Origin: Thermosynechococcus sp. M46_R2017_013
GTDB taxonomy: Bacteria; Cyanobacteriota; Cyanobacteriia; Thermosynechococcales; Thermosynechococcaceae
DNA: 45,879 nt
Assembly: GCA_015296025.1 (NCBI GenBank)
Contig: DVDZ01000073.1
Span: 1-45,879 of the forward strand
Direction of reading: 5' to 3'
Position 1 is the first letter of the stretch, and each line of letters begins with the position of its first letter. Positions 1 to 10,534 of the stretch are shown piece after piece. The notes below the pieces were generated by a model. It was not told where the DNA came from and did no database searches. It saw nothing but the letters and a program-made list of their open reading frames with translations. The translations under genes were made by a program, and so were the position numbers.

Positions 1-1
1 A

Positions 2-625
2 CAGGCTCGCCGCCAAGGGATCACCCCCGACACAATCGATGCAGTTCTCTTAGTGGGGGAACCACGCAAATTCCCGCGGTGCAAAAATGGGTGCTGAGTA
101 TTTTGACGCCACAAAGATCAACGCCCAACAGCCCTTTACAGCAGTGGCCATGGGTGCGCTAGCAGTGACCCAAGGGCTGGAGCTTAAGGATTTTCTCTAC
201 CACAGCTACGGCATTCGCTTTTGGGATGCAAAGCTTAATCGTCATGGCTGGCAGCCGATTATCCAGCGCGGCCAACCCTACCCCATGAGCGAACCTGTGG
301 AGTTGATTTTAGGTGCCTCCACGGAGGGGCAGCCCGGTATTGAACTGGTGATTGGGGAATTGGGAGATGAGCAAGGGGGTGTGGAAATCTTTTTTGATGG
401 CGATCGCTGATTACCCGCAGTGCCGGTGAACGGACGGTGCAGCCCCTCAATGACACCCCCCAGGGCAAAACTCTCGCCAAACTGGATCCCCCCGGCGCTC
501 CGGGGAGCGATCGCATTCGCGTCCTTTTTCAAGTGGATGGCGATCGCCAACTGCGGGTCACCGTTGACGACTTGCTGACCCAAGAGCGTCTCATTAATTA
601 TCAAATCGTGACCCAATTGCGCTAA
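2..625 (+). pseudogene. Hsp70/DnaK-family C-terminal fragment, interrupted by three single-base frameshifts (5' end outside window)
   Basis: Frame 2 reads QARRQGITPDTIDAVLLVG, frame 1 GTTQIPAVQKWVLSI, frame 3 DATKINAQQPFTAVAMGAL..., then frame 2 LITRSAGERTVQPLND...VDDLLTQERLINYQIVTQLR. Together they reconstruct an Hsp70-like nucleotide-binding/C-terminal region. Confidence 0.75.
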
Positions 626-640
626 CAGATTCCCTGAATT

Positions 641-904
641 GTGGCTTGTCATCCCTTCCCCCAAACCACCGCCTATGTCCGCATCATTGCCCAAAGTTGG
701 CAAGAGGGTCACATTCGGGGCTACGTCTGCGCCGGCGAGTATCAGTGGGAATTTTGCTGGCAATTTAAGGCGAAAAAACTCCACATCTGTCCGGCCCTTG
801 GGCGTGCTCTGATCAAAGAACCCTTGGGGCGGTTTCTGGAGGCGCAGGACTACCAACTAGAGCCGGGAGGCGATTATGAATTTGTGATCCGTGCCAAATT
901 TTAA
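641..904 (+). CDS. conserved cyanobacterial hypothetical protein (DUF3146-like)
   Basis: 87-aa ORF, GTG start; ALIKEPLGRFLEAQDYQLEPGGDYEFVIRAKF resembles the DUF3146 family from memory. Confidence 0.6.
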   Translation: MACHPFPQTTAYVRIIAQSWQEGHIRGYVCAGEYQWEFCWQFKAKKLHICPALGRALIKEPLGRFLEAQDYQLEPGGDYEFVIRAKF

Positions 905-968
905 GCCGTTTTCCTGTGCCTAAGCTACAATCGGTGAAGAAACCTGTGCTGATATTGCCAGATAGCCT

Positions 969-1171
969 ATGTTCTTGAGCGAATTAGCGCCCCTTGTCAA
1001 AGAGTTGAGCCAAAAACCCATTGCCTTTATGGGGGGCTTTGTCTCTGGATTGTTGGGGTTAAGCTTGATCAAAAGCCAGTCAGCGACTGGATTAAACAAT
1101 ATGGCGACTATCAGCCCCCCAGCCCCCCACCCTCCCCTCCCAGTGATTTTAAGAGCATTCAAATTGAGTAA
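969..1171 (+). pseudogene. small conserved cyanobacterial protein, apparently frameshifted near 1066
   Basis: MFLSELAPLVKELSQKPIAFMGGFVSGLLGLSL in frame 3 continues in frame 2 as DQKPVSDWIKQYGDYQPPSPPPSPPSDFKSIQIE*. Confidence 0.55.
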
Positions 1172-2297
1172 GTACCCGCGCCACGGCCTGCCGCTGATCT
1201 CGCAGGGTGAGCCAGCGGTGATAAGTTTGAGTGTGAATGGCCACGCTGTGTCCCATCATCCGCGCGGCAACGGTATCGGGTAAGCCATAGTGAATCGTAC
1301 GCACCGCCCAAGCATGGCGCAAGTCATAGGGACGAAAGGGCAACTGATAGCGACGAAACTGTTGATTAACCCGCTGGCCAATGCGTTGCAGGGTTGTTTT
1401 CGTCAAATCAGTATTGATCCTCGGCAACTGGGGCGATCGCAACTCAAACACTTCGACCCATTGGGGGGGAAAGGGCCACACCTGATGACAACCAGTTTTT
1501 GTGGTTTCCTGCACCTCAATCATCCCTTGAGGGTCTCCTGTTACGAGGCCACTCAGGTCGCAGAAAAAGACCTCGTGATTGCGCAGGCCGTAGGTGGCCA
1601 TTAAGCCATAGACATACCGCCAACGGGGGTTGGGAATTTGATGATAGGCAGCCAAGATCTCCGCATCACTGGGCAAGTCCCGTGGCTGGAGCGATCGCCG
1701 CGAATAGGTGCCCCAAAACTGGCTAAGGGGAATTGGTAACTCTACCCCTAGGAACCGACAAAATCCTTGAAAGGCGGTACAGGCCACCTGCCGTTGTCGC
1801 TTATCAGCGGGGATTTGCCGCAACAGACCATAGATCAGTTCTGCTAAGGAATGGCTAGGATGATTAGCAGCAGCTCTGAGCAACTGTCGCAAGTAGGGGG
1901 CATAGGCCGTTTCCCACGTGGTGCGGCTAAGATCCCCTTGAGTCAACACTGCCGTTTTAAAGGCGGCAATTTGCTCTCCCAAGGATAATTCCCCCAGACG
2001 ACCGAGGCCCTTGACCCGTTCATAATCCTGCCAGCGAAAGGTGTTTTCGAGTAGTTTGGCAGCAATAATTTTTGCTTCGCGCTCCGCAGCTTTAAGACCG
2101 CTGGGGGTGGCAGGTAACCCTAGACTTAAACGCTGTTGGTGGGGACGCAGCCGATGGCTTCCGGGACGCGGCGGCAGGGTGCCACGCAGGCTGAGACGTT
2201 GGCCGCGTTGTTCAATTTGTAGACCCAACTGAGCTAGTTTTAGGCGTTGATTGACCTGTTGAAGTTGGTGATCAAGGTTCTGAAAAGATCTGGCCAT
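1149..2297 (-). CDS. tyrosine-type site-specific integrase/recombinase
   Basis: 382-aa ORF; C-terminal YDLRHAWAVRTIHYGLPDTVAARMMGHSVAIHTQTYHRWL matches the tyrosine recombinase R-H-x-x-R...H...Y layout. Confidence 0.85.
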   Translation of the reverse strand: MARSFQNLDHQLQQVNQRLKLAQLGLQIEQRGQRLSLRGTLPPRPGSHRLRPHQQRLSLGLPATPSGLKAAEREAKIIAAKLLENTFRWQDYERVKGLGRLGELSLGEQIAAFKTAVLTQGDLSRTTWETAYAPYLRQLLRAAANHPSHSLAELIYGLLRQIPADKRQRQVACTAFQGFCRFLGVELPIPLSQFWGTYSRRSLQPRDLPSDAEILAAYHQIPNPRWRYVYGLMATYGLRNHEVFFCDLSGLVTGDPQGMIEVQETTKTGCHQVWPFPPQWVEVFELRSPQLPRINTDLTKTTLQRIGQRVNQQFRRYQLPFRPYDLRHAWAVRTIHYGLPDTVAARMMGHSVAIHTQTYHRWLTLRDQRQAVARVLTQFECS

Positions 2298-2609
2298 GGC
2301 TAACAGGGGTACCTAAATCCCCAAAACTGCGACGAGGACGTTTTTTCCACGGAATATCGAGAACCCCCGCTTGGGGGCGGCTACGGCTGGGCTTATACTC
2401 AATCTCGATAGGGGGATAGTCCACAGCGAGTACACTAACTGATCAATGGGCAGGACGCCCAGTAGAGATAGATGCCCCGCGGCGGCGGCTGAAATGAGTT
2501 GGCCAAGGCGCTTGAGGAGATTTTCCCTTTCAAGATTGTATTGGACAATCAGGCTAGCGGCGGGCAAGTTGAAGCGAATCTGAGAAGGGGGAAACACAGT
2601 TGTAGTCAT
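2272..2609 (-). pseudogene. uncharacterized protein, probable frameshift near 2430
   Basis: ORF MTTTVFPPSQIRFNLPAASLIVQYNLERENLLKRLG...PIDQLV; the alternative frame downstream reads VLAVDYPPIEIEYKPSRSRPQAGVLDIPWKKRPRRSFGDLGTPVSHGQIFSEP*, which looks more coding-like than the annotated tail. Confidence 0.5.
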
Positions 2610-2632
2610 GGTTAACGACCCATGGGAATTGG

Positions 2633-3616
2633 CTAGGGAAAGGGCTGGACGGGGCGATGCTGATGGGTGGGTGCACTAATTAGATCATGGATATTCTGCT
2701 GCATCGTTAGGCAAATTGCATCCAAGGGCAGATCATTGAGATCACGGCCAAAGGGATTTTCAATTTCAATGCCAATTTCTTCAACCCCAAAGAGAGTAAA
2801 GGCAATGAGTCCCACCATTGGACCTGTCCACCACCCAAGGTTATCCACCAATTGAAACGGCAGCAGTAAACAATAGAGGAATAGTAACTGCTTGAGATGA
2901 ATGGCGTAGGCAAGGGGCATCGGTGTTTTCAGAATGCGCTCACAGGCACCCAGAGCATCCACTAGTTGCACCAGCAATTCATCTATGTAGGTGAGTTGAT
3001 AGAGGGACAGGTGCCCTCGGCGGTGCTGTTGATGCAGATAGTCCTCAATCCAAAGAGCAATACGCAAGGGGACATTTTGTACAGTTTGCAGTTCTTTGTA
3101 TTGGTGGGGTTTCAGCAGTGGTTCGAGTTCGGCAAAGGACTCACCCCGCAGGTGTTGCTTGGTGGCGATCGCAAATGCTCCCACCAAATAAACGGCGTCA
3201 ATTTTACCTTGACGATCCTCTAGACCCTTTTCATCAATGGCAGTCCACATCAACCGCGTTAAACTACGGGAATTGTTCACAATGTTGCCCCACTGACGGC
3301 GGCCTTCCCAAAAACGTTCATAGGCCGTATTGGTACGAAAGACTAAGAGCAAGCCCAGCACAATCGAAGGGATCAGACTGCCGAGCACTGGCCAGTGAAC
3401 ATTGATGAGGTATAGATCGACCACAGTGACAAGGAAACCAAACCCCCCACAAAAAAGCACTTCTGAGAGAATAGCTGGAATCACGGAGCCACGCAGGCGC
3501 AAAGCAAGGGATAACCATCGTGGGGGTTGCAGCAGAAACTTGGCAACGCCAGATCGATGCTTTCCTACCTGACGTTTAGGCGCTTGAGAAAAACGGAGAA
3601 GAGAGAAACGACTCAT
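2633..3616 (-). CDS. bestrophin family ion channel (UPF0187)
   Basis: 327 aa; FRTNTAYERFWEGRRQWGNIVNNSRSL and VEEIGIEIENPFGRDLNDLPLD are bestrophin signatures. Confidence 0.92.
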   Translation of the reverse strand: MSRFSLLRFSQAPKRQVGKHRSGVAKFLLQPPRWLSLALRLRGSVIPAILSEVLFCGGFGFLVTVVDLYLINVHWPVLGSLIPSIVLGLLLVFRTNTAYERFWEGRRQWGNIVNNSRSLTRLMWTAIDEKGLEDRQGKIDAVYLVGAFAIATKQHLRGESFAELEPLLKPHQYKELQTVQNVPLRIALWIEDYLHQQHRRGHLSLYQLTYIDELLVQLVDALGACERILKTPMPLAYAIHLKQLLFLYCLLLPFQLVDNLGWWTGPMVGLIAFTLFGVEEIGIEIENPFGRDLNDLPLDAICLTMQQNIHDLISAPTHQHRPVQPFP

Positions 3617-3802
3617 GACACCAGTGGAGAATTCTCACCCCCATCTTTAGCACACTGCTGTTCTAAAACATGCCTGTGGCCACTGAGGGCGACTGCTTCA
3701 GCCGTAAATCTTAAAAAAATCCATTAGCCCTTGCCATTCCCCCGTAGAAGTGTTAACTTATATTAAGAACATGAAACAGTTTGTAATAAATGGAGTACCA
3801 AT

Positions 3803-4012
3803 ATGAAAGGCGGTAGCATCATTGATGATCAAGGCAAGATGAATAACTTTGCCATCGAACCCAAAATGTACGTGATGAGTGAGCCACAAGCTGGGTTTAC
3901 TCCCTATGCAGAACTTTTCAATGGTCGCTTGGCGATGATTGGGTTTATCTCCCTGTTGGCTTTGGAAGTAATCACGGGTCACGGTCTGATTGGCTTTTTG
4001 AATAGCCTCTAG
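3803..4012 (+). CDS. high light-inducible protein (Hlip / small CAB-like protein)
   Basis: 69 aa with single LHC-like helix: [31 protein letters not shown]. Confidence 0.93.
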   Translation: MKGGSIIDDQGKMNNFAIEPKMYVMSEPQAGFTPYAELFNGRLAMIGFISLLALEVITGHGLIGFLNSL

Positions 4013-4078
4013 GTCTTTACTGCGCTCTTAGGCATAGCCCTTGCACCGTGAGAGAGCACAAAATTCATGGAATGGGTC

Positions 4079-4107
4079 AGCCTGCCTTTCAAGGTGGGCT
4101 TTTTCCT
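4079..4107 (+). terminator. candidate Rho-independent terminator downstream of the hlip gene
   Basis: AGCCTGCCT-TTCA-AGGTGGGCT (9-bp stem with two G-T wobbles) followed by TTTTCCTTTT. Confidence 0.65.
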
Positions 4108-4122
4108 TTTGGCATTCTTGAG

Positions 4123-4166
4123 TGAACTACCGCTTTTGTCATCTTTGATTCAATAGTGGTACTTCA
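4123..4166. repeat. imperfect palindrome, probable IS end relic; 30-nt segment shared with 41541-41570
   Basis: TGAACTACCGCT...AGTGGTACTTCA imperfect inverted repeat; TGTCATCTTTGATTCAATAG[T/C]GGTA[C/G]TTCA is 28/30 identical to 41541-41570. Confidence 0.6.
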
Positions 4167-4372
4167 AACGGATTACCTCATCGGAAATTTGCAATTTACT
4201 GTGGAGCCAGTCTTTGGTGTTGATTGCCCGTTGTTGAAGGTTCCTTTTATAGAGTCATAGAACCCTTTTGATTGGCTGCTGTTGGGCTAAAAACTTTGCC
4301 AGTGAAACAATAGAGCCTTTTGGGTTAGTGGTCTCAGAGGAGACATTTTAGCGACAGGGAGTTTTGTCTATA

Positions 4373-5398
4373 CTACCGTAATGTTCCCAATCCGTGGCGG
4401 TGTTGGTGCCACCGCCAAGCGTGATGAATGATCTGCCCAATGTCGGGATACTGCGGTTGCCAACCCAAGAGGTGTCGGGCGCGATCGCTATTGGCAATGA
4501 GCATCGCTGGGTCTCCTGCTCGGCGATCGCTCTCAACAACTGGAATGGGGCAACCTGTTACTCTTTGAGCTGTTTCGATAATTTGCCGCACCGAAAAGCC
4601 CTGGCCATTGCCCAAGTTAAAGGTTTGCGATTCTCCGCCGCGGAATAGGTACTCTAACCCCAGCACGTGAGCTTGGGCAATATCTGCCACGTGAATATAA
4701 TCCCGAATACAGGTACCATCGGGAGTAGGATAGTCTGTGCCGTAGATGCAGATGTGGGGGCGCTGTCTGCAGGCTGCCTGCAACACCAAGGGAATTAAGT
4801 GGGTTTCTGGATGATGATCTTCACCGAGGCGGGAAAGGGGGTCTGCACCCGCCGCATTAAAGTAGCGGAAAACCACTGACTTAAGATCATAGGCATTGCC
4901 TAAGTCGGTCAAGATTTGTTCCACCATCCACTTGGAACGACCGTAGGGGTTGATGGGGGCACAGGGACAGGTTTCCGGAATTGGTACCTCTGGGGGCAAG
5001 CCATAGACCGCAGCAGTGGAGGAAAAAACAAAATAGGGGATCCCTGCGGCCACCATGGCTTGAAGGAGCGTGAGGGCGCCACAGACGTTATTTTGATAAA
5101 AGCGATCGGGAGAGCGGATGGACTCGCCCACTTCGATATAGGCGGCAAAGTGCATAACTGCCTTAACGGGATAAGTTTGAAAAATTCGATCCAAAAGGGG
5201 GCGATCGCCCGTATTGCCAACAATAAGTTCTGTTTTTAGGACGGTGTCCACCAAGTCCCGATGCCCGCGCTCAAGGGTATCTAAAATCAGGACTTGAAAG
5301 CCGGCTTGCTGTAGTGCCAGAACAGTATGGCTGCCAATGTAGCCTGCTCCCCCTGTAACCAGAATTAGAGGTAAACTATTATCACTATTACTTGTCAT
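4373..5398 (-). CDS. galE: UDP-glucose 4-epimerase
   Basis: 341 aa; [17 protein letters not shown] Rossmann motif, [14 protein letters not shown] catalytic motif. Confidence 0.93.
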   Translation of the reverse strand: MTSNSDNSLPLILVTGGAGYIGSHTVLALQQAGFQVLILDTLERGHRDLVDTVLKTELIVGNTGDRPLLDRIFQTYPVKAVMHFAAYIEVGESIRSPDRFYQNNVCGALTLLQAMVAAGIPYFVFSSTAAVYGLPPEVPIPETCPCAPINPYGRSKWMVEQILTDLGNAYDLKSVVFRYFNAAGADPLSRLGEDHHPETHLIPLVLQAACRQRPHICIYGTDYPTPDGTCIRDYIHVADIAQAHVLGLEYLFRGGESQTFNLGNGQGFSVRQIIETAQRVTGCPIPVVESDRRAGDPAMLIANSDRARHLLGWQPQYPDIGQIIHHAWRWHQHRHGLGTLR

Positions 5399-5442
5399 CG
5401 AGTCTTATCTGTTACACTGGAAAAATCGTTAAAAATTCTGCT

Positions 5443-7068
5443 ATGACCAGTGACTTGCACCATGAAATCACCCAAGAGGTGAAACGACGTCGTAATTTTG
5501 CCATTATCTCCCACCCGGATGCTGGGAAAACGACGCTCACAGAAAAGTTGCTGCTCTACGGTGGCGCCATTCACGAAGCGGGAGCCGTCAAAGCACGGCG
5601 GGCACAGCGGCAAGCCACCTCCGACTGGATGGCAATGGAACAACAGCGCGGGATTTCAATTACCTCGACCGTGTTGCAGTTTGAGTACCAAGGCTATCAG
5701 ATTAACCTCTTGGATACCCCCGGTCACCAAGACTTTAGCGAAGATACCTACCGTACCTTGGCAGCCGCCGACAATGCAGTCATGCTGGTGGATGCAGCTA
5801 AAGGTCTAGAACCGCAAACCCGCAAGCTCTTTGAAGTTTGCCAACTGCGGGGGCTGCCAATTTTTACTTTCATCAACAAGCTGGATCGCCCAGGGCGCGA
5901 ACCCCTTGAACTCATTGACGAAATTGAGCAGGAACTGGGACTGATTCCCTATCCAGTGAACTGGCCTTTGGGAATGGGCGATCGCTTTCGCGGTGTATAT
6001 GATCGCCTGCGGCACAACTTTCACTTTTTTGAGCGCACGACCCACGGCAGCCGTGCTGCGGCTGAAACGGTCATTGCCCTTGGCGATCCTGCCATTGACC
6101 CCTATATTGAGCCGTATCGCTTGGAATACAACCAACTCAAAGATGAGCTGGAACTGCTCGATGGCGTGGGTGCCGAGCTGGATCTTGACCTTGTGCATCA
6201 GGGGAAAATGACCCCTGTGTTTTTTGGCAGTGCCATGACCAATTTTGGTGTGCGCCTGTTTCTGGAACACTTTTTAACCTATGCCCTGCCACCTGTGGCC
6301 TACAAGAGCGATCGCGGGCCAATTGATCCCACGCAAGAGCATTTCACGGGCTTTGTGTTTAAGCTTCAGGCCAATATGGATCCCAAGCATCGCGATCGCG
6401 TGGCCTTTGTCCGCGTCTGTAGCGGCAAATTTGAAAAGGATATGACTGTAAACCATGCCCGCACAGGCAAAACAATCCGCCTTTCCCGCCCCCAAAAACT
6501 CTTTGCCCAAGACCGCGAATCCCTTGAAACTGCCTATGCTGGCGATGTTATCGGCCTGAATAATCCGGGGATGTTTGCCATTGGCGACACCCTTTATGTG
6601 GGTCCGAAATTGGAGTATGAAGGCATTCCCTGCTTCTCCCCAGAACTCTTTGCCTATCTGCGCAACCCCAATCCCTCCAAGTTTAAGTCTTTCCAAAAAG
6701 GAGTCAATGAGCTGCGGGAAGAGGGTGCCGTGCAAATCATGTACTCCACTGATGAATCAAAACGCGAACCCATCCTAGCCGCAGTCGGCCAATTGCAATT
6801 TGAAGTGGTGCAGTTTCGCCTGTTGCATGAGTACGGCGTAGAAACTCGCCTTGACCCTCTCCCCTACACGGTTGCTCGCTGGGTCCTCGATGGCTGGGAA
6901 GCCCTGGCAGCCATTGGCCGCATCTTTAATGCGGTAACCGTCAAAGACAGTTGGGGACGGCCTGTGCTCCTCTTTAAGAACGAGTGGAATCTGCAACAGG
7001 CCATGGCGGATCATCCCAAGCTGCGCCTGAGCGCGATCGCCCCCCTTGCCGCTGCTGTCCCTGCCTAA
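5443..7068 (+). CDS. prfC: peptide chain release factor 3
   Basis: GTPase motifs [42 protein letters not shown]; start chosen at ATG 5443 within the longer ORF. Confidence 0.95.
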   Translation: MTSDLHHEITQEVKRRRNFAIISHPDAGKTTLTEKLLLYGGAIHEAGAVKARRAQRQATSDWMAMEQQRGISITSTVLQFEYQGYQINLLDTPGHQDFSEDTYRTLAAADNAVMLVDAAKGLEPQTRKLFEVCQLRGLPIFTFINKLDRPGREPLELIDEIEQELGLIPYPVNWPLGMGDRFRGVYDRLRHNFHFFERTTHGSRAAAETVIALGDPAIDPYIEPYRLEYNQLKDELELLDGVGAELDLDLVHQGKMTPVFFGSAMTNFGVRLFLEHFLTYALPPVAYKSDRGPIDPTQEHFTGFVFKLQANMDPKHRDRVAFVRVCSGKFEKDMTVNHARTGKTIRLSRPQKLFAQDRESLETAYAGDVIGLNNPGMFAIGDTLYVGPKLEYEGIPCFSPELFAYLRNPNPSKFKSFQKGVNELREEGAVQIMYSTDESKREPILAAVGQLQFEVVQFRLLHEYGVETRLDPLPYTVARWVLDGWEALAAIGRIFNAVTVKDSWGRPVLLFKNEWNLQQAMADHPKLRLSAIAPLAAAVPA

Positions 7069-7075
7069 TGGTTCT

Positions 7076-7684
7076 ATGAGTAGTGTCTATACCCGCCCCT
7101 TGGCTCGTCTCATTGAGCAGTTGCAACGCCTGCCGGGCATTGGTCCTAAAACGGCTCAGCGTCTTGCCCTCCACCTGATCAAACGCCCCGCAGCGGATAT
7201 TCAAGCCCTAGCTCAAGCCCTATTGGAGGCAAAACAGCAGGTGGGACTTTGCTCGATTTGTTTCCACCTCTCTGTAGAGCCGGTGTGTGAGATCTGTGCT
7301 TCACCGCAGCGGGACAATCACACCCTCTGTGTGGTAGCCGATTCCCGTGACGTCATTGCCATTGAAAAAACCCGTGAGTACCACGGTAAGTACCATGTCC
7401 TTGGGGGATTGATTTCTCCCCTAGAGGGGATTACCCCGGAACATCTGCACATCCAGCCCTTGGTTCAACGTGCCAGTCAACCCCACGTCCAAGAGGTTAT
7501 TTTAGCGATCAATCCCAGCATTGAAGGGGAAACCACAAGCCTGTATGTGGCGCAGCTTTTACGCCCCTTTGTTAAGGTGACTCGAATTGCTTTTGGCTTG
7601 CCGGTGGGCGGTGATCTTGACTATGCCGATGAAATGACGCTGGCTCGTGCCCTTGCCGGTCGGCGGGAAATCGAGTGGCAGTAG
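7076..7684 (+). CDS. recR: recombination protein RecR
   Basis: [23 protein letters not shown] helix-hairpin-helix, C4 zinc motif [16 protein letters not shown], Toprim domain; ATG 7076. Confidence 0.95.
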   Translation: MSSVYTRPLARLIEQLQRLPGIGPKTAQRLALHLIKRPAADIQALAQALLEAKQQVGLCSICFHLSVEPVCEICASPQRDNHTLCVVADSRDVIAIEKTREYHGKYHVLGGLISPLEGITPEHLHIQPLVQRASQPHVQEVILAINPSIEGETTSLYVAQLLRPFVKVTRIAFGLPVGGDLDYADEMTLARALAGRREIEWQ

Positions 7685-8389
7685 TTAGTGCCCCCCCTGT
7701 AGTCGTCGCAATGCCGTAACAATTTGGTGGATGGCTCGCTTGAGTTGCTCGACTTCGTGGTGTAACCGTTGGTTTTCAGTTTCCAAAGCAGCAAGGCGAT
7801 GTTCGTCCACACTATTGCTTGTTGCTGCAGGTTGCTGTTGCAGTTGAGCAACCGTTGCTTGGAGTTGGGCAAAGGCAGTGGCATCCACAGCTTGGGTTTG
7901 CAACGTTTGGATTGCCTGTTCAAGGGCGGCCAGTTTGTCATAGATGGGGGTGAGATCTGCAGTGACCGGAGCAGCCACTTGCGCAGGCGCTGCCGCGTTG
8001 ACGGGTCTGGGCTTACGGGCTTTGCGAAAGGCCTCTTGAATCGCTGCTTCGAGTTGTTCCCGTTCAAAGGGTTTCTCAATAAACTCGAACCACTCAAAGG
8101 GTTCTTGAAGCTTCTCGGTGACCTCTTCCTTGCGCCCGGACATAATGACAAGGGGAATAGCTCCGAGAAGATTACTTTTCTCTAACTCTTGATAGACTTC
8201 CCAGCCGCTCACCTTTGGCAGCAAAAAATCCAGCATGATCAGCGTTGGCTCGGACTCCTTGATCAGTTGCAAGCCTTCGCGCCCATCCTTGGCCTCAAGA
8301 ATTTCATAGTCGCCCTCTGGCAACATGTCGCGCACGCGCATGCGGATTACTTTACTGTCATCGATGACAACGACTTTACGGCTCGTCAC
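7685..8389 (-). CDS. response regulator receiver protein with C-terminal Q/A-rich linker and coiled coil
   Basis: REC domain VVVIDDSKVIRMRVRDML...LIMLDFLLPKVSGWEVYQEL; C-terminus EHRLAALETENQRLHHEVEQLKRAI. Confidence 0.88.
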   Translation of the reverse strand: MTSRKVVVIDDSKVIRMRVRDMLPEGDYEILEAKDGREGLQLIKESEPTLIMLDFLLPKVSGWEVYQELEKSNLLGAIPLVIMSGRKEEVTEKLQEPFEWFEFIEKPFEREQLEAAIQEAFRKARKPRPVNAAAPAQVAAPVTADLTPIYDKLAALEQAIQTLQTQAVDATAFAQLQATVAQLQQQPAATSNSVDEHRLAALETENQRLHHEVEQLKRAIHQIVTALRRLQGGH

Positions 8390-8650
8390 GGAAACACTCC
8401 ATTTTTACCTATACAAGACTCTTATAGAAAGCGACTGCAAATAGAGGACGGAGGGGAATTGCGATGACCACCATGTGATTTCAACCTTAGCATAGCCGTG
8501 TCTTTTCAAATTGACCACTGGCGATCGCCCCTCGCCCTTCGACAAAGGAACCCCTAAAAAATTAGCTTCAAAGCCTCACCCTTAAAGGTGGCAGAATGTC
8601 ACAATAGAACTCTAACCTTCATTAAAGATTTGTGAGATACATCACCCCCT

Positions 8651-10468
8651 ATGCCAGAATCTGCTGCTGCCCCTATCCACCTCCCAAAAACCAGCGAGTC
8701 GGAGCGGCTCAAGCGCATTCGCCATACCACCTCCCATGTCTTGGCAATGGCGGTTCAAAAGCTTTTTCCCAAGGCACAGGTGACCATTGGCCCTTGGATT
8801 GAAAATGGGTTTTATTACGATTTTGACCATCCCGAACCTTTTACCGAAAAAGACCTTAAGCTCATTGAGAAGGAGATGGTCAAGATCATTAAGCGCAAGC
8901 TGCCGGTGATTCGTGAGGAAGTCAGCCGCGCAGAGGCCGAGCGGCGCATCCGCGAGCTAGGAGAACCCTATAAGCTGGAAATTCTCCAAGACCTCGAAGA
9001 GCCAATCACAATTTATCACCTTGGAGATGAATGGTGGGATCTCTGTGCAGGGCCTCACGTTGAAAATACCGCTGAAATTAACCCTAAGGCGATCGCCCTT
9101 GAAAGTGTTGCCGGTGCTTACTGGCGCGGCGATGAAACCAAACCCCAACTCCAGCGCATTTATGGCACTGCCTGGGAAACACCGGAGCAATTGGCAGAAT
9201 ATCAGCGGCGCAAAGAAGAGGCGCTCCGCCGCGACCACCGCAAACTAGGCAAGCAACTGGGACTGTTTCTTTTTTCCGACTGCGTAGGGCCAGGCCTGCC
9301 CCTCTGGACGCCAAAGGGCACTATCTTGCGCTTTACCTTGGAGGAGTTTCTGCGCAAGGAGCAACTGAAGCGAGGGTATTTGCCGGTGGTCACTCCCCAC
9401 ATTGCCCGTGTTGATCTATTCAAAACATCGGGGCACTGGCAAAAGTACAAAGAAGATATGTTCCCCCTGATGGCCGAAGATGCCGAGGCGGCAGAACACG
9501 AGCAAGGATTTGTCCTCAAACCCATGAACTGCCCCTTCCACATTCAAATCTATAAAAGCGAATTGCGCTCCTACCGCGACTTACCCCTGCGATTGGCGGA
9601 GTTTGGGACAGTGTATCGCTATGAGCAGTCGGGAGAATTGGGGGGCTTAACGCGGGTACGTGGCTTTACAGTGGATGACTCCCATCTTTTTGTGGCGCCA
9701 GAGCAGTTGGAGGCGGAGTTCTTAAATGTTGTTGATCTTATTCTCTCTGTCTTTCGCTGTCTTCGTTTGAATAAATTTAAGGCACGGCTCAGCTTCCGCG
9801 ATCCCAAGTCTGACAAGTACATTGGCTCTGATGAGGCATGGTCAAAGGCAGAATCCGCCATTCAGCGCGCTGCAGAACAACTGGGAATGAAGTACTTTAT
9901 CGGCATTGGGGAAGCGGCGTTCTATGGCCCGAAGTTGGACTTTATCTTTGAGGATGCCCTAGGCCGCGAGTGGCAGTTGGGCACGGTTCAGGTGGACTAC
10001 AATTTGCCTGAGCGCTTTGACTTGGAGTATGTTGCAGAAGATAATAGCCGCCGCCGTCCGGTGATGATCCACCGTGCCCCCTTTGGTTCTCTGGAGCGGC
10101 TCATTGGCATCCTCATTGAGGAGTATGCGGGAGATTTTCCCTTTTGGTTGGCGCCAGAGCAGGTGCGTCTGTTGCCGGTGGCGGAGGAGCAACGTGCCTA
10201 CGCTCAAAAAGTGGCCGCTGAACTGCAAGCCCATGGTGTACGGGTCACTGTGGATGGCAGTGGCGATCGCCTTGGCAAACAGATTCGCAACGCCGAAACT
10301 CAGAAAATTCCGGTAATGGGCATTATGGGTGCCAAGGAAGTCGAAAGCGAAACTGTGAGTATCCGCACTCGGGCAGCGGGAGATGTCGGTGCGTTCCCCG
10401 TCAAGGAACTGATTGAAAAACTGGCCGCAGCCATGAATGCAATGGATACGGATATCCAGTGGCAATAG
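8651..10468 (+). CDS. thrS: threonine--tRNA ligase
   Basis: 605 aa; GPGLPLWTPKGTILR, MNCPFHIQIYKSELRSYRDLPLRLAEFGTVYRYEQSGELGGLTRVRGFTVDDSHLF, MIHRAPFGSLERLIGILIE. Confidence 0.96.
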   Translation: MPESAAAPIHLPKTSESERLKRIRHTTSHVLAMAVQKLFPKAQVTIGPWIENGFYYDFDHPEPFTEKDLKLIEKEMVKIIKRKLPVIREEVSRAEAERRIRELGEPYKLEILQDLEEPITIYHLGDEWWDLCAGPHVENTAEINPKAIALESVAGAYWRGDETKPQLQRIYGTAWETPEQLAEYQRRKEEALRRDHRKLGKQLGLFLFSDCVGPGLPLWTPKGTILRFTLEEFLRKEQLKRGYLPVVTPHIARVDLFKTSGHWQKYKEDMFPLMAEDAEAAEHEQGFVLKPMNCPFHIQIYKSELRSYRDLPLRLAEFGTVYRYEQSGELGGLTRVRGFTVDDSHLFVAPEQLEAEFLNVVDLILSVFRCLRLNKFKARLSFRDPKSDKYIGSDEAWSKAESAIQRAAEQLGMKYFIGIGEAAFYGPKLDFIFEDALGREWQLGTVQVDYNLPERFDLEYVAEDNSRRRPVMIHRAPFGSLERLIGILIEEYAGDFPFWLAPEQVRLLPVAEEQRAYAQKVAAELQAHGVRVTVDGSGDRLGKQIRNAETQKIPVMGIMGAKEVESETVSIRTRAAGDVGAFPVKELIEKLAAAMNAMDTDIQWQ

Positions 10469-10534
10469 TTCATAACTGAACTACAACTTCAAAGCGGAAG
10501 AGAGGTTGACCCCGCCTGTATCCTTTGTCAAGGG

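Noticed and set aside
259-856. Long minus-strand ORFs opposite the Hsp70 fragment
   Set aside because: Shadow ORFs antisense to a better-supported homologous gene; no recognisable motifs.
5806-6735. Minus-strand ORFs of about 150 aa within prfC
   Set aside because: Antisense to a clear RF3 gene; codon-bias shadow ORFs.
8390-8650. tRNA or T-box upstream of thrS
   Set aside because: No cloverleaf or T-box motif found by eye.
9959-10465. 168-aa minus-strand ORF in thrS
   Set aside because: Antisense shadow of thrS.
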